Assembly (NCBI RefSeq): GCF_900113705.1
Contig: NZ_FOQI01000001.1
Location: 62,001 to 126,000 of the forward strand
Length of the DNA stretch: 64,000 bases
Origin: Collimonas sp. OK307
GTDB lineage: Bacteria > Pseudomonadota > Gammaproteobacteria > Burkholderiales > Burkholderiaceae_D
Direction of reading: 5' to 3'
Of the stretch, positions 36,033 to 45,188 are shown in pieces. The notes under the pieces are model-generated. The model had not been told where the DNA came from. It worked only from the letters and a program-made list of their open reading frames with translations, and did no database searches. Each line of letters starts with the position of its first letter. Positions within the stretch are counted from its first letter, which is position 1. The position numbers and the translations under genes are program-made.

Positions 36033-36618
36033 GCGAAATACGAAACCCACCACCAGAACGGCAGCCAAGGAAGCCTCACACGAGCGTATCGTGTCCGCTG
36101 CTGCGCGGGCGATCCGTCGCAGCGGCTACGATGGAACCGGAGTCGCCGACATCATGAAGGAGGCCGGCCTGACCCATGGCGCCTTCTACGCCCACTTTGC
36201 CTCGCGCGAAGCCATGCTGGCGGAAGCAGCGGGGCGGGCCTGTACGGAGTCGGCGGCCGCAGCGGCAGACGGGGTTGCCAGCGTGCCCCCAGAACAGGCT
36301 TTGACCTACATGTTCCACGCCTACCTCTCGCGAGAAAATCTGGAGCAGGTGGAGCGGGGATGTCCCCTGGTTGCGCTGGGCTCGGAAACCGCGCGCCAAG
36401 CGTCCGAAGTCCGGCGCGTGAACACCCGGTACATCAAGGAAATGGTCGATCTTGTTGCCCGCCAGTTGCCAGATTGGGGGCGGCCAGATGTCCACGAACG
36501 CTCCCTCGTGACCGTCGCCACCATGGTCGGCACCTTGCTGTTGGCCCGTGTCGCCGACGAGCCTGCGTTATCCGACAGCCTGCGCGCGGCTGCCTTGAAG
36601 CACCTGCCCATCGCCTGA
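36019..36618 (+). CDS. TetR/AcrR-family regulator (TetR2)
   Basis: 199 aa (or 195 from the ATG at 36031). [23 protein letters not shown] with LTHGAFYAHFASREAM, nearly identical to that of TetR1; the ligand domain is also similar (RGCPLVALGSETARQ). The matching recognition helix explains why both modules share one operator and predicts cross-regulation. It precedes SDR2, AcuI-like, MDR2 and SDR3. Confidence 0.9.
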   Translation: MMTIMRNTKPTTRTAAKEASHERIVSAAARAIRRSGYDGTGVADIMKEAGLTHGAFYAHFASREAMLAEAAGRACTESAAAAADGVASVPPEQALTYMFHAYLSRENLEQVERGCPLVALGSETARQASEVRRVNTRYIKEMVDLVARQLPDWGRPDVHERSLVTVATMVGTLLLARVADEPALSDSLRAAALKHLPIA

Positions 36619-36657
36619 CGCCACTTAAATCCATTGATTTTTCGCTCCCACAAAAAT

Positions 36658-36671
36658 ATGATGATCATCAT
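36658..36671. promoter_or_regulatory. Perfect ATGATGA-TCATCAT operator before SDR2
   Basis: Perfect 14-bp palindrome 30 nt before the SDR2 start, overlapping a likely -10. It is the best copy of the four in the window. Confidence 0.75.
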
Positions 36672-36701
36672 GCAAATGTCAAGCACTGAAGGAAAAACAG
36701 T

Positions 36702-37514
<813 letters not shown>

Positions 37515-37568
37515 GCGGCTAGCCGTTTCGCACTCCGTTTTAAATAACACTCTATCTGAAAGAAGACG

Positions 37569-38555
37569 ATGACATTCCAAGCACTGCTCGCCAGCAAGAC
37601 AGGTGACAAGATCACCACCAGCGTGGTTTCGCTGAGTGAACCGGACCTCATGCCCGGGGACGTCGTGGTCGACGTCGATTACTCCACAGTGAACTACAAG
37701 GACGCGATAGCCATCACCGGCCGCGCGGAGGTAATTCGCCAGTTCCCGTTGATTCCCGGTATCGACTTCGCCGGCACAGTCAAGACTTCTTCCTACCCCG
37801 GCATAGCTGCTGGCGACCGCGTCGTCGCCAATGGCTGGGGCTTAAGCCAAACCCATCACGGTGGCTATGCGCAGCAGGCGCGCGTGAAAGGTGAGTGGCT
37901 GGTCAAGCTCCCTGCAGCCTTGTCCACCAAAGACGCGATGGCCATCGGAACGGCGGGGTACACGGCGATGCTGTCGGTGCTGGCGCTTGAGCATGGCGGG
38001 CTCACGCCCCAGCATGGCGACGTTCTCGTGACGGGCGCCAATGGCGGCGTCGGTTCCATCGCCATCGCCCTCCTGTCCGGTCTCGGTTACCGGGTCGTTG
38101 CCTCCACAGGGCGAATGGAGGAAAGCGACTATCTGCGCAGCCTGGGGGCAGCCGACATCATTGATCGCCGGACGCTTTCGAAGTCAGGGGCGCCGATCGC
38201 CAATGAAAGGTGGGCCGGCGCCGTCGACTCGGTCGGCAGCCACACGCTGGCCAACGTGTTGGCACAGACAAAGTATCGAGGCGTGGTCACCGCTTGCGGT
38301 CTGGCCCAGGGCATGGATCTTCCGGCCTCGGTGCTGCCTTTCATCCTGCGCAATGTGACGCTGGCCGGCATCGATTCGGTCAATGCACCCCAACAGGTGC
38401 GCATCGAGGCTTGGTCACGGTTGGCGCGGGACCTGGATTTGGACAAGCTCGCGCGAACGACACATGTGGTCGGCCTTACCGAGGTGCACGCAGTCATTGA
38501 GCGATTGTTCGCAGGAAAAGTCCAGGGCCGTACCGTTGTTGACGTCAACGCATGA
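37569..38555 (+). CDS. acuI: AcuI/YhdH-type acrylyl-CoA reductase-like MDR
   Basis: 328 aa. MTFQALLASKTGDKITTSVV, YSTVNYKDAIAITG, IPGIDFAGTV and VTGANGGVGSIAIALLSGLGY are all hallmarks of the YhdH/AcuI quinone-oxidoreductase family. Members reduce acryloyl-CoA to propionyl-CoA with NADPH; others act on quinones. With a TetR nearby this resembles acu-type clusters, but no DMSP lyase is present. Its stop overlaps the next short ORF (ATGA). A head-only duplicate lies at 35356. Confidence 0.85.
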   Translation: MTFQALLASKTGDKITTSVVSLSEPDLMPGDVVVDVDYSTVNYKDAIAITGRAEVIRQFPLIPGIDFAGTVKTSSYPGIAAGDRVVANGWGLSQTHHGGYAQQARVKGEWLVKLPAALSTKDAMAIGTAGYTAMLSVLALEHGGLTPQHGDVLVTGANGGVGSIAIALLSGLGYRVVASTGRMEESDYLRSLGAADIIDRRTLSKSGAPIANERWAGAVDSVGSHTLANVLAQTKYRGVVTACGLAQGMDLPASVLPFILRNVTLAGIDSVNAPQQVRIEAWSRLARDLDLDKLARTTHVVGLTEVHAVIERLFAGKVQGRTVVDVNA

Positions 38556-38674
38556 GTACGCAGAGGTCTCTTCCTGTGAACATGAGCATTCGCAGCGTGG
38601 CGAGGCTGTCCGCACTTGTTTTCTTTGCCCTGGCGCTCTTGCATGTTACGCATATCAGGCAATCCAGCCATTGA
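38552..38674 (+). pseudogene. Truncated DUF4345-like membrane protein
   Basis: 40 codons coupled by ATGA to the AcuI-like gene. SIRSVARLSALVFFALALLHV resembles LSFRGLAILSALVFSALALTWM-type start of the 32621 protein, with the rest missing. It could still be translated as a one-helix peptide. A remnant of a paralogue is the simplest view. Confidence 0.6.
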
Positions 38675-38747
38675 GAAAAGACTGCACCTACCGGCGTGCC
38701 ATGCCACGCTATTCACAAACCTAACTACGTCAGTAACAAGGAAAACC

Positions 38748-39746
38748 ATGAAAGCACTCACCTTCAAACGCTATGGCAAGTCGCCCGGCATCGGGATCTC
38801 GGACGTTCCCCGCCCAACGCTCAAGCCCAACGAACTGCTGGTTCAGGTCCACGCTGCGGGCGTGAACCCGATCGACAACATAATCCCCACCGGCGTCTTC
38901 AAACCCGTCGTTCGGTTCCAGCTTCCGGCTACGCTGGGCAGCGATCTGGCCGGCGTGGTGACGGAGGTCGGCAGCAGCGTGACTCGCTTCAGACCCGGCG
39001 ATGCAGTCTTCGCCAGCATCTTCGACCTGGGTACGGGCTCGATCGCCGAGTTCGCGGTGGTACCGGAGAGCGCTGCCGCGATGAAGCCGGCCAACCTGGA
39101 CTTCGTGCAGGCGGCATCGATCCCGATGGTTGGGCTCACCTCGTGGCAAGCGCTGAAGGAACGCGCCAATCTTCGGGCCGGTCAAAAAGTGTTCATCCCG
39201 GCAGGCTCCGGCGGTATTGGCACGTTTGCGATTCAGCTGGCAAAACACCTGGGCGCCAAGGTGGGAACGACCACCAGCACGGGCAACGTCGAACTGGTGA
39301 GCAGCCTTGGCGCAGACGAGGTGGTCGACTACAAGAAGCAGGAGTTCGAGAAAGTGCTACGAGGCTACGACGCGGTGCTTGGCACGGTCAGGGGTGACGC
39401 GTTAGAGAAAGCCATCAATATCCTCAAGCCGCGGGGCACGATAGTATCTCTGGTCGGGCCACTGGACGCGGCATTCGCTCGCGCTCGACGGCTGAACTTC
39501 TTCCTGACGTTCGTGTTCGGCTTGATGAGCCGCAAGATCATGCGCCTGGCGAAAAAGCGGGAAGTCACTTACTCATTTTTGTTCGTGCGTCCCGATGGCG
39601 ATCAACTCGCCAAAATCGGCGAACTCCTCGAGAGAGAGAGCATCCGGCCGGTGATCGACAAGGTGTTTCCATTCGAGCAAGCAAAGGACGCCCTTGGATA
39701 CCTTGCCCAGGGGCGTTCCAGGGGCAAGGTCGTCATCAAGATGTGA
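38748..39746 (+). CDS. Zinc-less NADP-dependent reductase (MDR2)
   Basis: 332 aa, MKALTFKRYGKSPGIGISDV; NADPH loop PAGSGGIGTFAIQLAKHLGA. It matches MDR1 for most of its length (DYKKQEFE, LRGYDAVLGT, PVIDKVFPF), a clear duplication within 6 kb. No Zn ligands. Likely enone/quinone reductase. Belongs to the TetR2 module; 74 nt before SDR3. Confidence 0.9.
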   Translation: MKALTFKRYGKSPGIGISDVPRPTLKPNELLVQVHAAGVNPIDNIIPTGVFKPVVRFQLPATLGSDLAGVVTEVGSSVTRFRPGDAVFASIFDLGTGSIAEFAVVPESAAAMKPANLDFVQAASIPMVGLTSWQALKERANLRAGQKVFIPAGSGGIGTFAIQLAKHLGAKVGTTTSTGNVELVSSLGADEVVDYKKQEFEKVLRGYDAVLGTVRGDALEKAINILKPRGTIVSLVGPLDAAFARARRLNFFLTFVFGLMSRKIMRLAKKREVTYSFLFVRPDGDQLAKIGELLERESIRPVIDKVFPFEQAKDALGYLAQGRSRGKVVIKM

Positions 39747-39820
39747 TAGAGGCGATCAGCAACCGCAAAGTCCCCGAATAACCTAGCTAGCGTCATTTTT
39801 TACACGATAAGGAGAACGAT

Positions 39821-40645
39821 TTGAGTACATACACAACCGCCAACATTGGCAAACGCGCGCTGGTGACCGGAGCATCCAGCGGCATTGGCGCGGCAATCGC
39901 GCGTGAGCTCGCGGCGCTCGGCGTTGATCTCGTGCTGACGGCGCGGCGCCGCGACGCACTTGATGCGGTCGCCGCGACCTGCAAGGGAGTGAAAGTCGAG
40001 ATTGTCACCGCAGATCTCGGCAGGCCCGATGCGGCGCGCGCGCTGTGGGACGCCGCGATCGCCGGTGGCCCGATCGACATCCTGATCAATAACGCCGGAT
40101 TCGGCTATTTCCGCCGGTTCGACGAGGTTGACTGGGCGCGCGACGCAGAGCTCGTCCAACTCAACATGACCTCGCTCGTCCAGCTCGCGCGGTACTTCGT
40201 CGACGCGCGCAAGGCAAGCACCGAGCCTGCGCACATGGTGAACATCGCGTCGACCGGCGCGTACCAGTCAGTGCCGAACATGGCGCTGTACGCCGCGTCG
40301 AAGGCGTTCGTCCGCAACTTCAGCGAGGGCCTCCATGACGAGCACCGCAGCACGCCGCTATCGGTGACCTGCATCTGCCCTGGCGGCACCGAAACCGCGT
40401 TCCACGCCGCGTCCGGCGGGGGCGACTACTCGTGGATTGCGAACGCGTCGACGAAAAGCGCGGAGTTCGTGGCGCACGCCGCGATCCGCGCGATGCTGCG
40501 CGGATCGCGTACGGTTGTGCCCGGCCTGTTCAATAAGCTGTCGTGCTTCGGTGTGCGCTTCTTGACGCGGCGGTTCGCGTCGCGGGTTGCGACTCAAGTG
40601 CTAGGCAAGCCGCGGTTCGTGCTGCCAGCGCGAAGAGGGACTTGA
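39821..40645 (+). CDS. Short-chain dehydrogenase/reductase (SDR3, TTG start)
   Basis: 274 aa. The start is TTG with AAGGAG 7 nt upstream. VTGASSGIGAAIARELAALG, LINNAGFG, NIASTGAYQSVPNMALYAASK. A C-terminal extension ends LGKPRFVLPARRG, like fatty-acyl or ketone SDRs. Codons are much richer in G/C at third positions (GCG, GTC, CTC) than the adjacent genes, suggesting separate acquisition. Last gene of the TetR2 module. Confidence 0.88.
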   Translation: MSTYTTANIGKRALVTGASSGIGAAIARELAALGVDLVLTARRRDALDAVAATCKGVKVEIVTADLGRPDAARALWDAAIAGGPIDILINNAGFGYFRRFDEVDWARDAELVQLNMTSLVQLARYFVDARKASTEPAHMVNIASTGAYQSVPNMALYAASKAFVRNFSEGLHDEHRSTPLSVTCICPGGTETAFHAASGGGDYSWIANASTKSAEFVAHAAIRAMLRGSRTVVPGLFNKLSCFGVRFLTRRFASRVATQVLGKPRFVLPARRGT

Positions 40646-40709
40646 TAGAAGCGGGCAATTATCAAAGAGAACCTCGAAGCGGAGCCAGCTCGAAAACTCA
40701 AGGAAGATT

Positions 40710-40735
40710 ACGACAACGTAAGTCGTCGTTTTTTT
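40710..40735 (+). terminator. Probable terminator after SDR3
   Basis: ACGAC, 7-nt loop, GTCGT then CG and seven T. Short stem, so moderate strength; the position 65 nt after the stop fits the end of the TetR2 module. Confidence 0.5.
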
Positions 40736-40785
40736 GCCGGTGTGCAACGGCGCCACGAGGAGGTAAACGAATTCCGGACGCTCTA

Positions 40786-40857
40786 ATTCAGACCTTTGGC
40801 CGACTGCTTGCCAGGGTGGTTGAGCTGAACCCATATCGAGGCACCCTGATCGGTCGC
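40786..40857 (-). pseudogene. 72-bp internal fragment of an ene-reductase gene
   Basis: It matches 55844-55915, inside the intact gene at 54956-56209, with about three differences. The minus strand reads ASIWVQLNHPGKQSAKGLN. No other part of the gene is here. It sits in the 300-nt gap before TetR3. Confidence 0.88.
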
Positions 40858-40913
40858 AGCGGCACAATATCTTTAGGGTGTGGACCACGTTGACCAGGGG
40901 GAGGCATGTTATG

Positions 40914-40926
40914 ATAACAGTGTTAT
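40914..40926. promoter_or_regulatory. TetR3 operator at its own promoter
   Basis: ATAACA-G-TGTTAT, perfect palindrome 20 nt before TetR3. The same sequence occurs at 41701, before the operon it faces. Confidence 0.75.
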
Positions 40927-40945
40927 AGCATTACTCTAAATCCTG

Positions 40946-41653
40946 ATGACCATTGATAGTTCACTCCCAGACCCCCGCAGGCGCCTTGTCGAAGCCGCCA
41001 TTCGTTTGCTCACGAGGAGCGGCCCGTCTGAAGTAAAGGCGCGTTCGGTGTCGAGCGAGGCAGAACTATCCACCATGGGCGTCTACACCCATTTCGGCGG
41101 CGTGCCCGAATTGCTGCAAGCGGTGGCCGACGAAGGTTTCAGTCGGCAGGCCGCCGTTTTCGGCAGGCTGCCGGAGACTGCTGATCCCATGGCCGATCTG
41201 TGCGCAATGGCACTGGCCTGCCACGACTTTGCGCGAAGTAATCCGCATTTGTATGACCTGATGTTCGGGCTGTCGATCCACGGTCGATACAGTCCTTCAC
41301 GCGGCGAGGCGGGACCCATATTGAGTGGGCAGTCGGCGTCGTTTCAAGAGGCCTATGCCTATTTGCATGATGGCTGTGTGCGGTTAGTGAATACCAGGTG
41401 CGTGCGCCAGGCTGATCCCGATCTTATTGCCTTGCAGTTCTGGAGCACCTTACACGGCTTCATCATGCTCGATCTTGCCGGCCACTTTGACAATGTGGCC
41501 GATCCTTCTTCCGACATCTTATTGCCGATGTGCATCAATTTGGTTGTCGGCTTGGGCACGAAACGCGGCCGGGCCGACATCTCCGCAGCTGACGCCAAGG
41601 CAATGTGGGCAAGCACCCAACGTAGCAAGACCAGTAAAGCCCTCACCCAATAA
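40946..41653 (+). CDS. TetR/AcrR-family regulator (TetR3)
   Basis: 235 aa. HTH at about 10-50: AAIRLLTRSGPSEVKARSVS then LSTMGVYTHFGGVPELLQAV. The C-terminal domain is of the TetR_C_33/WHG kind (LYDLMFGLSIHGRYS). Operators at its own promoter and twice at the downstream promoter make it the probable repressor of the 41771-50407 operon. An acyl-CoA or lipid-like effector is an inference from the target genes. Confidence 0.9.
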   Translation: MTIDSSLPDPRRRLVEAAIRLLTRSGPSEVKARSVSSEAELSTMGVYTHFGGVPELLQAVADEGFSRQAAVFGRLPETADPMADLCAMALACHDFARSNPHLYDLMFGLSIHGRYSPSRGEAGPILSGQSASFQEAYAYLHDGCVRLVNTRCVRQADPDLIALQFWSTLHGFIMLDLAGHFDNVADPSSDILLPMCINLVVGLGTKRGRADISAADAKAMWASTQRSKTSKALTQ

Positions 41654-41700
41654 GCAACTACCGCGTTGAAATAACGCAGATCCAGCCTTGAAATTGGAAA

Positions 41701-41734
41701 ATAACAGTGTTATGCTTTAGCATAACGATGTTAT
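41701..41734. promoter_or_regulatory. Paired TetR3 operators before the catabolic operon
   Basis: ATAACAGTGTTAT (41701-41713) and ATAACGATGTTAT (41722-41734), centres 21 bp apart, on the same face of the helix. They end 36 nt before the first gene. Confidence 0.78.
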
Positions 41735-41770
41735 TTATAACGGTAATTAGGTACCAAGAGGAGACACAGC

Positions 41771-42745
41771 ATGAAGAACAAGCAGATCCGTTCCGGCGGG
41801 CTGAACGTGGAGGTTCGCGGCCCGGTTTTGATCGTGCGGCTGGACGGTGGTCCGCACGGGCTGATGGGACTGGCGATGGCAGATGCACTGGCGGCGCTGG
41901 TGGACGAAGTGGAATCCGATCGCGCGGTCAGGGCAGTAGTGCTGACCGGGACCCATCCGGGCCGCTTCATCGGTCATGCCGACGTGCGCTGGTTGCAAGA
42001 AGGGGGAACCACGATACCGCCCATTGGTCACGGCATTGCTTCGGCGGTGGCCCGCACTGCCGCCGTTGTGCGTCGCGTGCCGGGTGTGGCCCAAGTGGCA
42101 TCCGTCACGCCGTTGGGCGGCGCCATGGAGCTCGACAAGCTGCACGATACCTTCTTGCGGATGAATCGATGCGGCGTGATCTTCATCGCTGCCCTGAATG
42201 GCTCAGCGCTGGGGCTGGGCAGTGAATTGGCGCAGGCCTGCGACGTGCGGCTGATGGCCGATGGCGATTTCTTCATTGGCCAGCCTGAAGTCTTACTTGG
42301 CATCCATCCGGGCGGTGGGGGCACACAGCGCCTGACGCGGCTGGTTGGCGCCCATCGTGCGCTAATGATGATGCTTGAAGGGCGGCCGGTATCGCCCGCC
42401 AAGGCGCTGGATATTGGACTGGTCGACGAGGTGGTGGCACCAGATGCACTGCTGGAGCGCGCCGTGGAGATGGGCCTTTACCTGGGTGCGCGGCCGCGTG
42501 ATGCGGTCGGCACCATTAAGCGTAGTGTGTATCTGGGTGGCTCGATGTCGCTGGAAGAGGGGCTGCACGTTGAGCGCACCGAGTTCCTTACCATACTCCC
42601 GGGCGAAAACGCGCAAGCGCTGATGATCGAATACATGGAGCGCACCGAGCGCGATGGCGACTTGCCGTTGTACGACCCGGCCATCTACGACGATGCCCTG
42701 AAGAGTGGACATTTTCCCTTCACAAGCCACCGTACGATCAAATAA
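41771..42745 (+). CDS. Enoyl-CoA hydratase/isomerase family protein
   Basis: 324 aa crotonase. Segments: LTGTHPGRFIGHADVRWL (oxyanion hole 1), ALNGSALGLGSELAQACDVR (hole 2) and IGQPEVLLGIHPGGGGTQRL with the Glu. A 25-residue-longer middle than usual (PPIGHGIASAVARTAAVV). It acts in the cytoplasm on an acyl-CoA. GAGGAG ribosome site. First gene of the TetR3 operon; 5 nt before the alpha/beta hydrolase. Confidence 0.9.
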   Translation: MKNKQIRSGGLNVEVRGPVLIVRLDGGPHGLMGLAMADALAALVDEVESDRAVRAVVLTGTHPGRFIGHADVRWLQEGGTTIPPIGHGIASAVARTAAVVRRVPGVAQVASVTPLGGAMELDKLHDTFLRMNRCGVIFIAALNGSALGLGSELAQACDVRLMADGDFFIGQPEVLLGIHPGGGGTQRLTRLVGAHRALMMMLEGRPVSPAKALDIGLVDEVVAPDALLERAVEMGLYLGARPRDAVGTIKRSVYLGGSMSLEEGLHVERTEFLTILPGENAQALMIEYMERTERDGDLPLYDPAIYDDALKSGHFPFTSHRTIK

Positions 42746-42750
42746 CCGTC

Positions 42751-43668
42751 ATGGCACAGACTCCTTATAAATTCACCCGCCGCGACATTCGTTTCAGTTC
42801 CGGCGAAGCGTTCTGCTCCGCGTGGCTGTATCTGCCGGTCGGGGTCAAGCGGCCGCCTGTAGTGGTGCTTGGGCACGGCCTCGGTGCCGTGCGTGAAATG
42901 CGGCTGGATGCTTATTCCGAACGGTTCGCCGCGGCGGGCATCGCCACGCTGGCATTCACCTATCGATATTTCGGCGACAGTGGCGGTACGCCGCGCCAGT
43001 TGATGTCGGTCCGGCGCCAGTTGGCGGACTGGGATGCTGCGCTCGATTTCGTCAAGGCTTGCCCAGAGATCGATGGCAGCCGCGTTGCGATCTGGGGCAG
43101 TTCCTTCGGCGGTGGCCATGCAATCCAGGTGGCCAGTCGCCACCCGGAACTGTTGGCAGCCGTCAGCCAGTGTCCGTTCACCGACGGACTTGAATCGGCT
43201 GCGGCGCTGGGGGTACGGGCCTCGCTGCAGATCACGCCAGTGGTCATGCGCGACTTCGCGGCGCGACTGTTTGGGCGACCGCCAGTGATGGTTCCGATCG
43301 CGGCCTTGCCTGGCCAGCCGGCGTTGATGAACGCTCATGACGCCTTGCCGGGTTATCTGGCCCTGATGCCCAAGGGGATGGCATTCATCAACCGTGTGGC
43401 GGCTCGGGTGATACCGGAAATCGCCAGTTACCGTCCAGGGCGTCGTGCGGCAAGAGTCAAGCTGCCTATTTTGTTTTGCGTCAGCCGAACCGACACCGTG
43501 ACTCCACCGGAGCGCACTGTTGCCATGGCTGGGCGCGCGCCGCGCGGCGAAATCAAACTCTATGACTGTGGCCACTTCGACTTCTATCTGGGCGAGCACT
43601 TTGAACGGGCCGTGTCGGATCAGACGGAATTTTTGGCGCGACACCTGTTTACGCCGTCGGCACCTTGA
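42751..43668 (+). CDS. Alpha/beta hydrolase (dienelactone-hydrolase/FrsA-like)
   Basis: 305 aa. VVLGHGLGAVREMRLDAYSE is the oxyanion loop; the nucleophile Ser is in IWGSSFGGGHAIQV at about 115. Likely Asp in SRTDTVTPP and His in DCGHFDFYLG. No signal peptide. It could cleave an ester, lactone or thioester in the pathway. Overlaps or abuts the acyl-CoA synthetase start region. Confidence 0.88.
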   Translation: MAQTPYKFTRRDIRFSSGEAFCSAWLYLPVGVKRPPVVVLGHGLGAVREMRLDAYSERFAAAGIATLAFTYRYFGDSGGTPRQLMSVRRQLADWDAALDFVKACPEIDGSRVAIWGSSFGGGHAIQVASRHPELLAAVSQCPFTDGLESAAALGVRASLQITPVVMRDFAARLFGRPPVMVPIAALPGQPALMNAHDALPGYLALMPKGMAFINRVAARVIPEIASYRPGRRAARVKLPILFCVSRTDTVTPPERTVAMAGRAPRGEIKLYDCGHFDFYLGEHFERAVSDQTEFLARHLFTPSAP

Positions 43669-43706
43669 GCGACGCGACTGTTCAATATTTTTTTGAGAGA
43701 GTAATT

Positions 43707-45167
43707 ATGCGATTTTCCAAACTTCCAGACCTACGCGCGGCGCAGGCGCCAGAGGGGACGTGCATAGCGGATGCCACGATCAGCTTGTCCAACAGTGAGT
43801 TCTATTCCAAGGTGTTGGTGGCAGCTGGCGTCTTCGCGGACGTCGGCGTAGGCGCAGGGGACGTGGTGGCCGTCATGCTGCCCAATCAGATCGAATTTGT
43901 CGTGGCTATGTTTGCTGCCTGGCGGCTGGGTGCAGCAATAACCCCGATCAATCCGAACCTCACGACCCAGGAGGCAACCCATCAAATGAACGATTCCGGC
44001 GCCAAACTACTGATCAACGTCAGTGGCGCTGCAGTGGTCAGTCATGTGCAATCCATTCCATCGGCCGCGCTTCATGACGGGGGACATTGTGCCGACGCGC
44101 CTGTTGATGATCCCGCTGCCCTGGCGTTGCTGATTTATACCAGCGGCACCACCGGCCTGCCAAAGGGAGTGATGTTAGATCAGACAAATATTGCAGCAAT
44201 GGCGGACATGTCGTGTCAAGAGATGCAGATCGGAGCGGCCGATCACTGTCTGCTGGTACTGCCGTTATTTCACGTCAACGGCATCGTGGCCAGTATCCTG
44301 ACGCCACTCCTGGCCGGCGGCCGGGTAACGATCCGCAGCCGCTTCGACATCGAGACGTTCTTCTCCGATGTCGAGCTGCTGCGACCGACGTATTTTTCCG
44401 CCGTGCCTACCATCTATGCGCTGCTCAATGCTTTGCCGGAGCAAGTGAAACCAGATACGTCCAGCTTGCGCTACGGTATTTGCGGCGCGGCGCCGGCGCC
44501 GGCCGAATTGCTCCCCAACTTCGAAGCGCGTTACGGTTTCCCGGTGGTCGAAGGCTATGGCCTGTCCGAAGGCACCTGTGCATCCACCATCAATCCTTTT
44601 AACGGCACACGCAAAGCTGGCACTGTGGGCCTGCCGTTCATCGGCCAACGCATCGCGATTGCAGATGCCAGCGGCCACCATCTGCCGCCGGGTGAGACGG
44701 GGGAGGTGCTGGTGCAAGGTCCGAACGTCATGCGCGGATACTTGGGTAAGCCGGAGGAAACGGCAAAGACCATCATTGACGGTTGGCTGCACACCGGCGA
44801 CCTCGGACGCATCGATGCCGACGGCTACCTGTCCATCGTCGGGCGCATAAAGGAAATGATCATCCGCGGAGGCGAGAATATCTACCCCAAGGAAATCGAG
44901 GATGTGCTGTCCTCCTTCCCCGGTGTAATGGAAACGGCGGTGATCGGTGCACCCCACGAAACGCTGGGCGAAATCGTGGTGGCCTATGTCTCTTATCGTG
45001 CCGGACAGGGCGGCACGCTTGCGGAATTGAACGAGCATTGCGCCGCGCGGCTCACGCGCTACAAGCTGCCCGCGGCCATTCACGTGATAGCTAGCCTGCC
45101 TAAAAACGCGGTGGGCAAGATCGACAAGCGGCAATTGCGCGCCATGTTGAAACAGCAAAACGCATGA
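43707..45167 (+). CDS. AMP-forming acyl-CoA synthetase
   Basis: 486 aa from ATG 43707 with GAGAGAG before it; a TTG at 43665 overlapping the hydrolase would add 14 residues. Signatures: LIYTSGTTGLPKGVMLD (P-loop), GYGLSEGTC, GWLHTGDLG, IKEMIIRGGENIYPKEIE and the catalytic Lys in NAVGKIDKR. Activates a carboxylic acid with CoA and ATP. Fits medium-chain or cyclic acids; substrate unknown. Confidence 0.92.
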   Translation: MRFSKLPDLRAAQAPEGTCIADATISLSNSEFYSKVLVAAGVFADVGVGAGDVVAVMLPNQIEFVVAMFAAWRLGAAITPINPNLTTQEATHQMNDSGAKLLINVSGAAVVSHVQSIPSAALHDGGHCADAPVDDPAALALLIYTSGTTGLPKGVMLDQTNIAAMADMSCQEMQIGAADHCLLVLPLFHVNGIVASILTPLLAGGRVTIRSRFDIETFFSDVELLRPTYFSAVPTIYALLNALPEQVKPDTSSLRYGICGAAPAPAELLPNFEARYGFPVVEGYGLSEGTCASTINPFNGTRKAGTVGLPFIGQRIAIADASGHHLPPGETGEVLVQGPNVMRGYLGKPEETAKTIIDGWLHTGDLGRIDADGYLSIVGRIKEMIIRGGENIYPKEIEDVLSSFPGVMETAVIGAPHETLGEIVVAYVSYRAGQGGTLAELNEHCAARLTRYKLPAAIHVIASLPKNAVGKIDKRQLRAMLKQQNA

Positions 45168-45188
45168 CACGCTCCGAAGACCATTGAC

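Noticed and set aside
37569-38555. A DMSP/acrylate (acu) cluster
   Set aside because: Only the AcuI-like reductase is present; no DMSP lyase or acuK/acuN genes.
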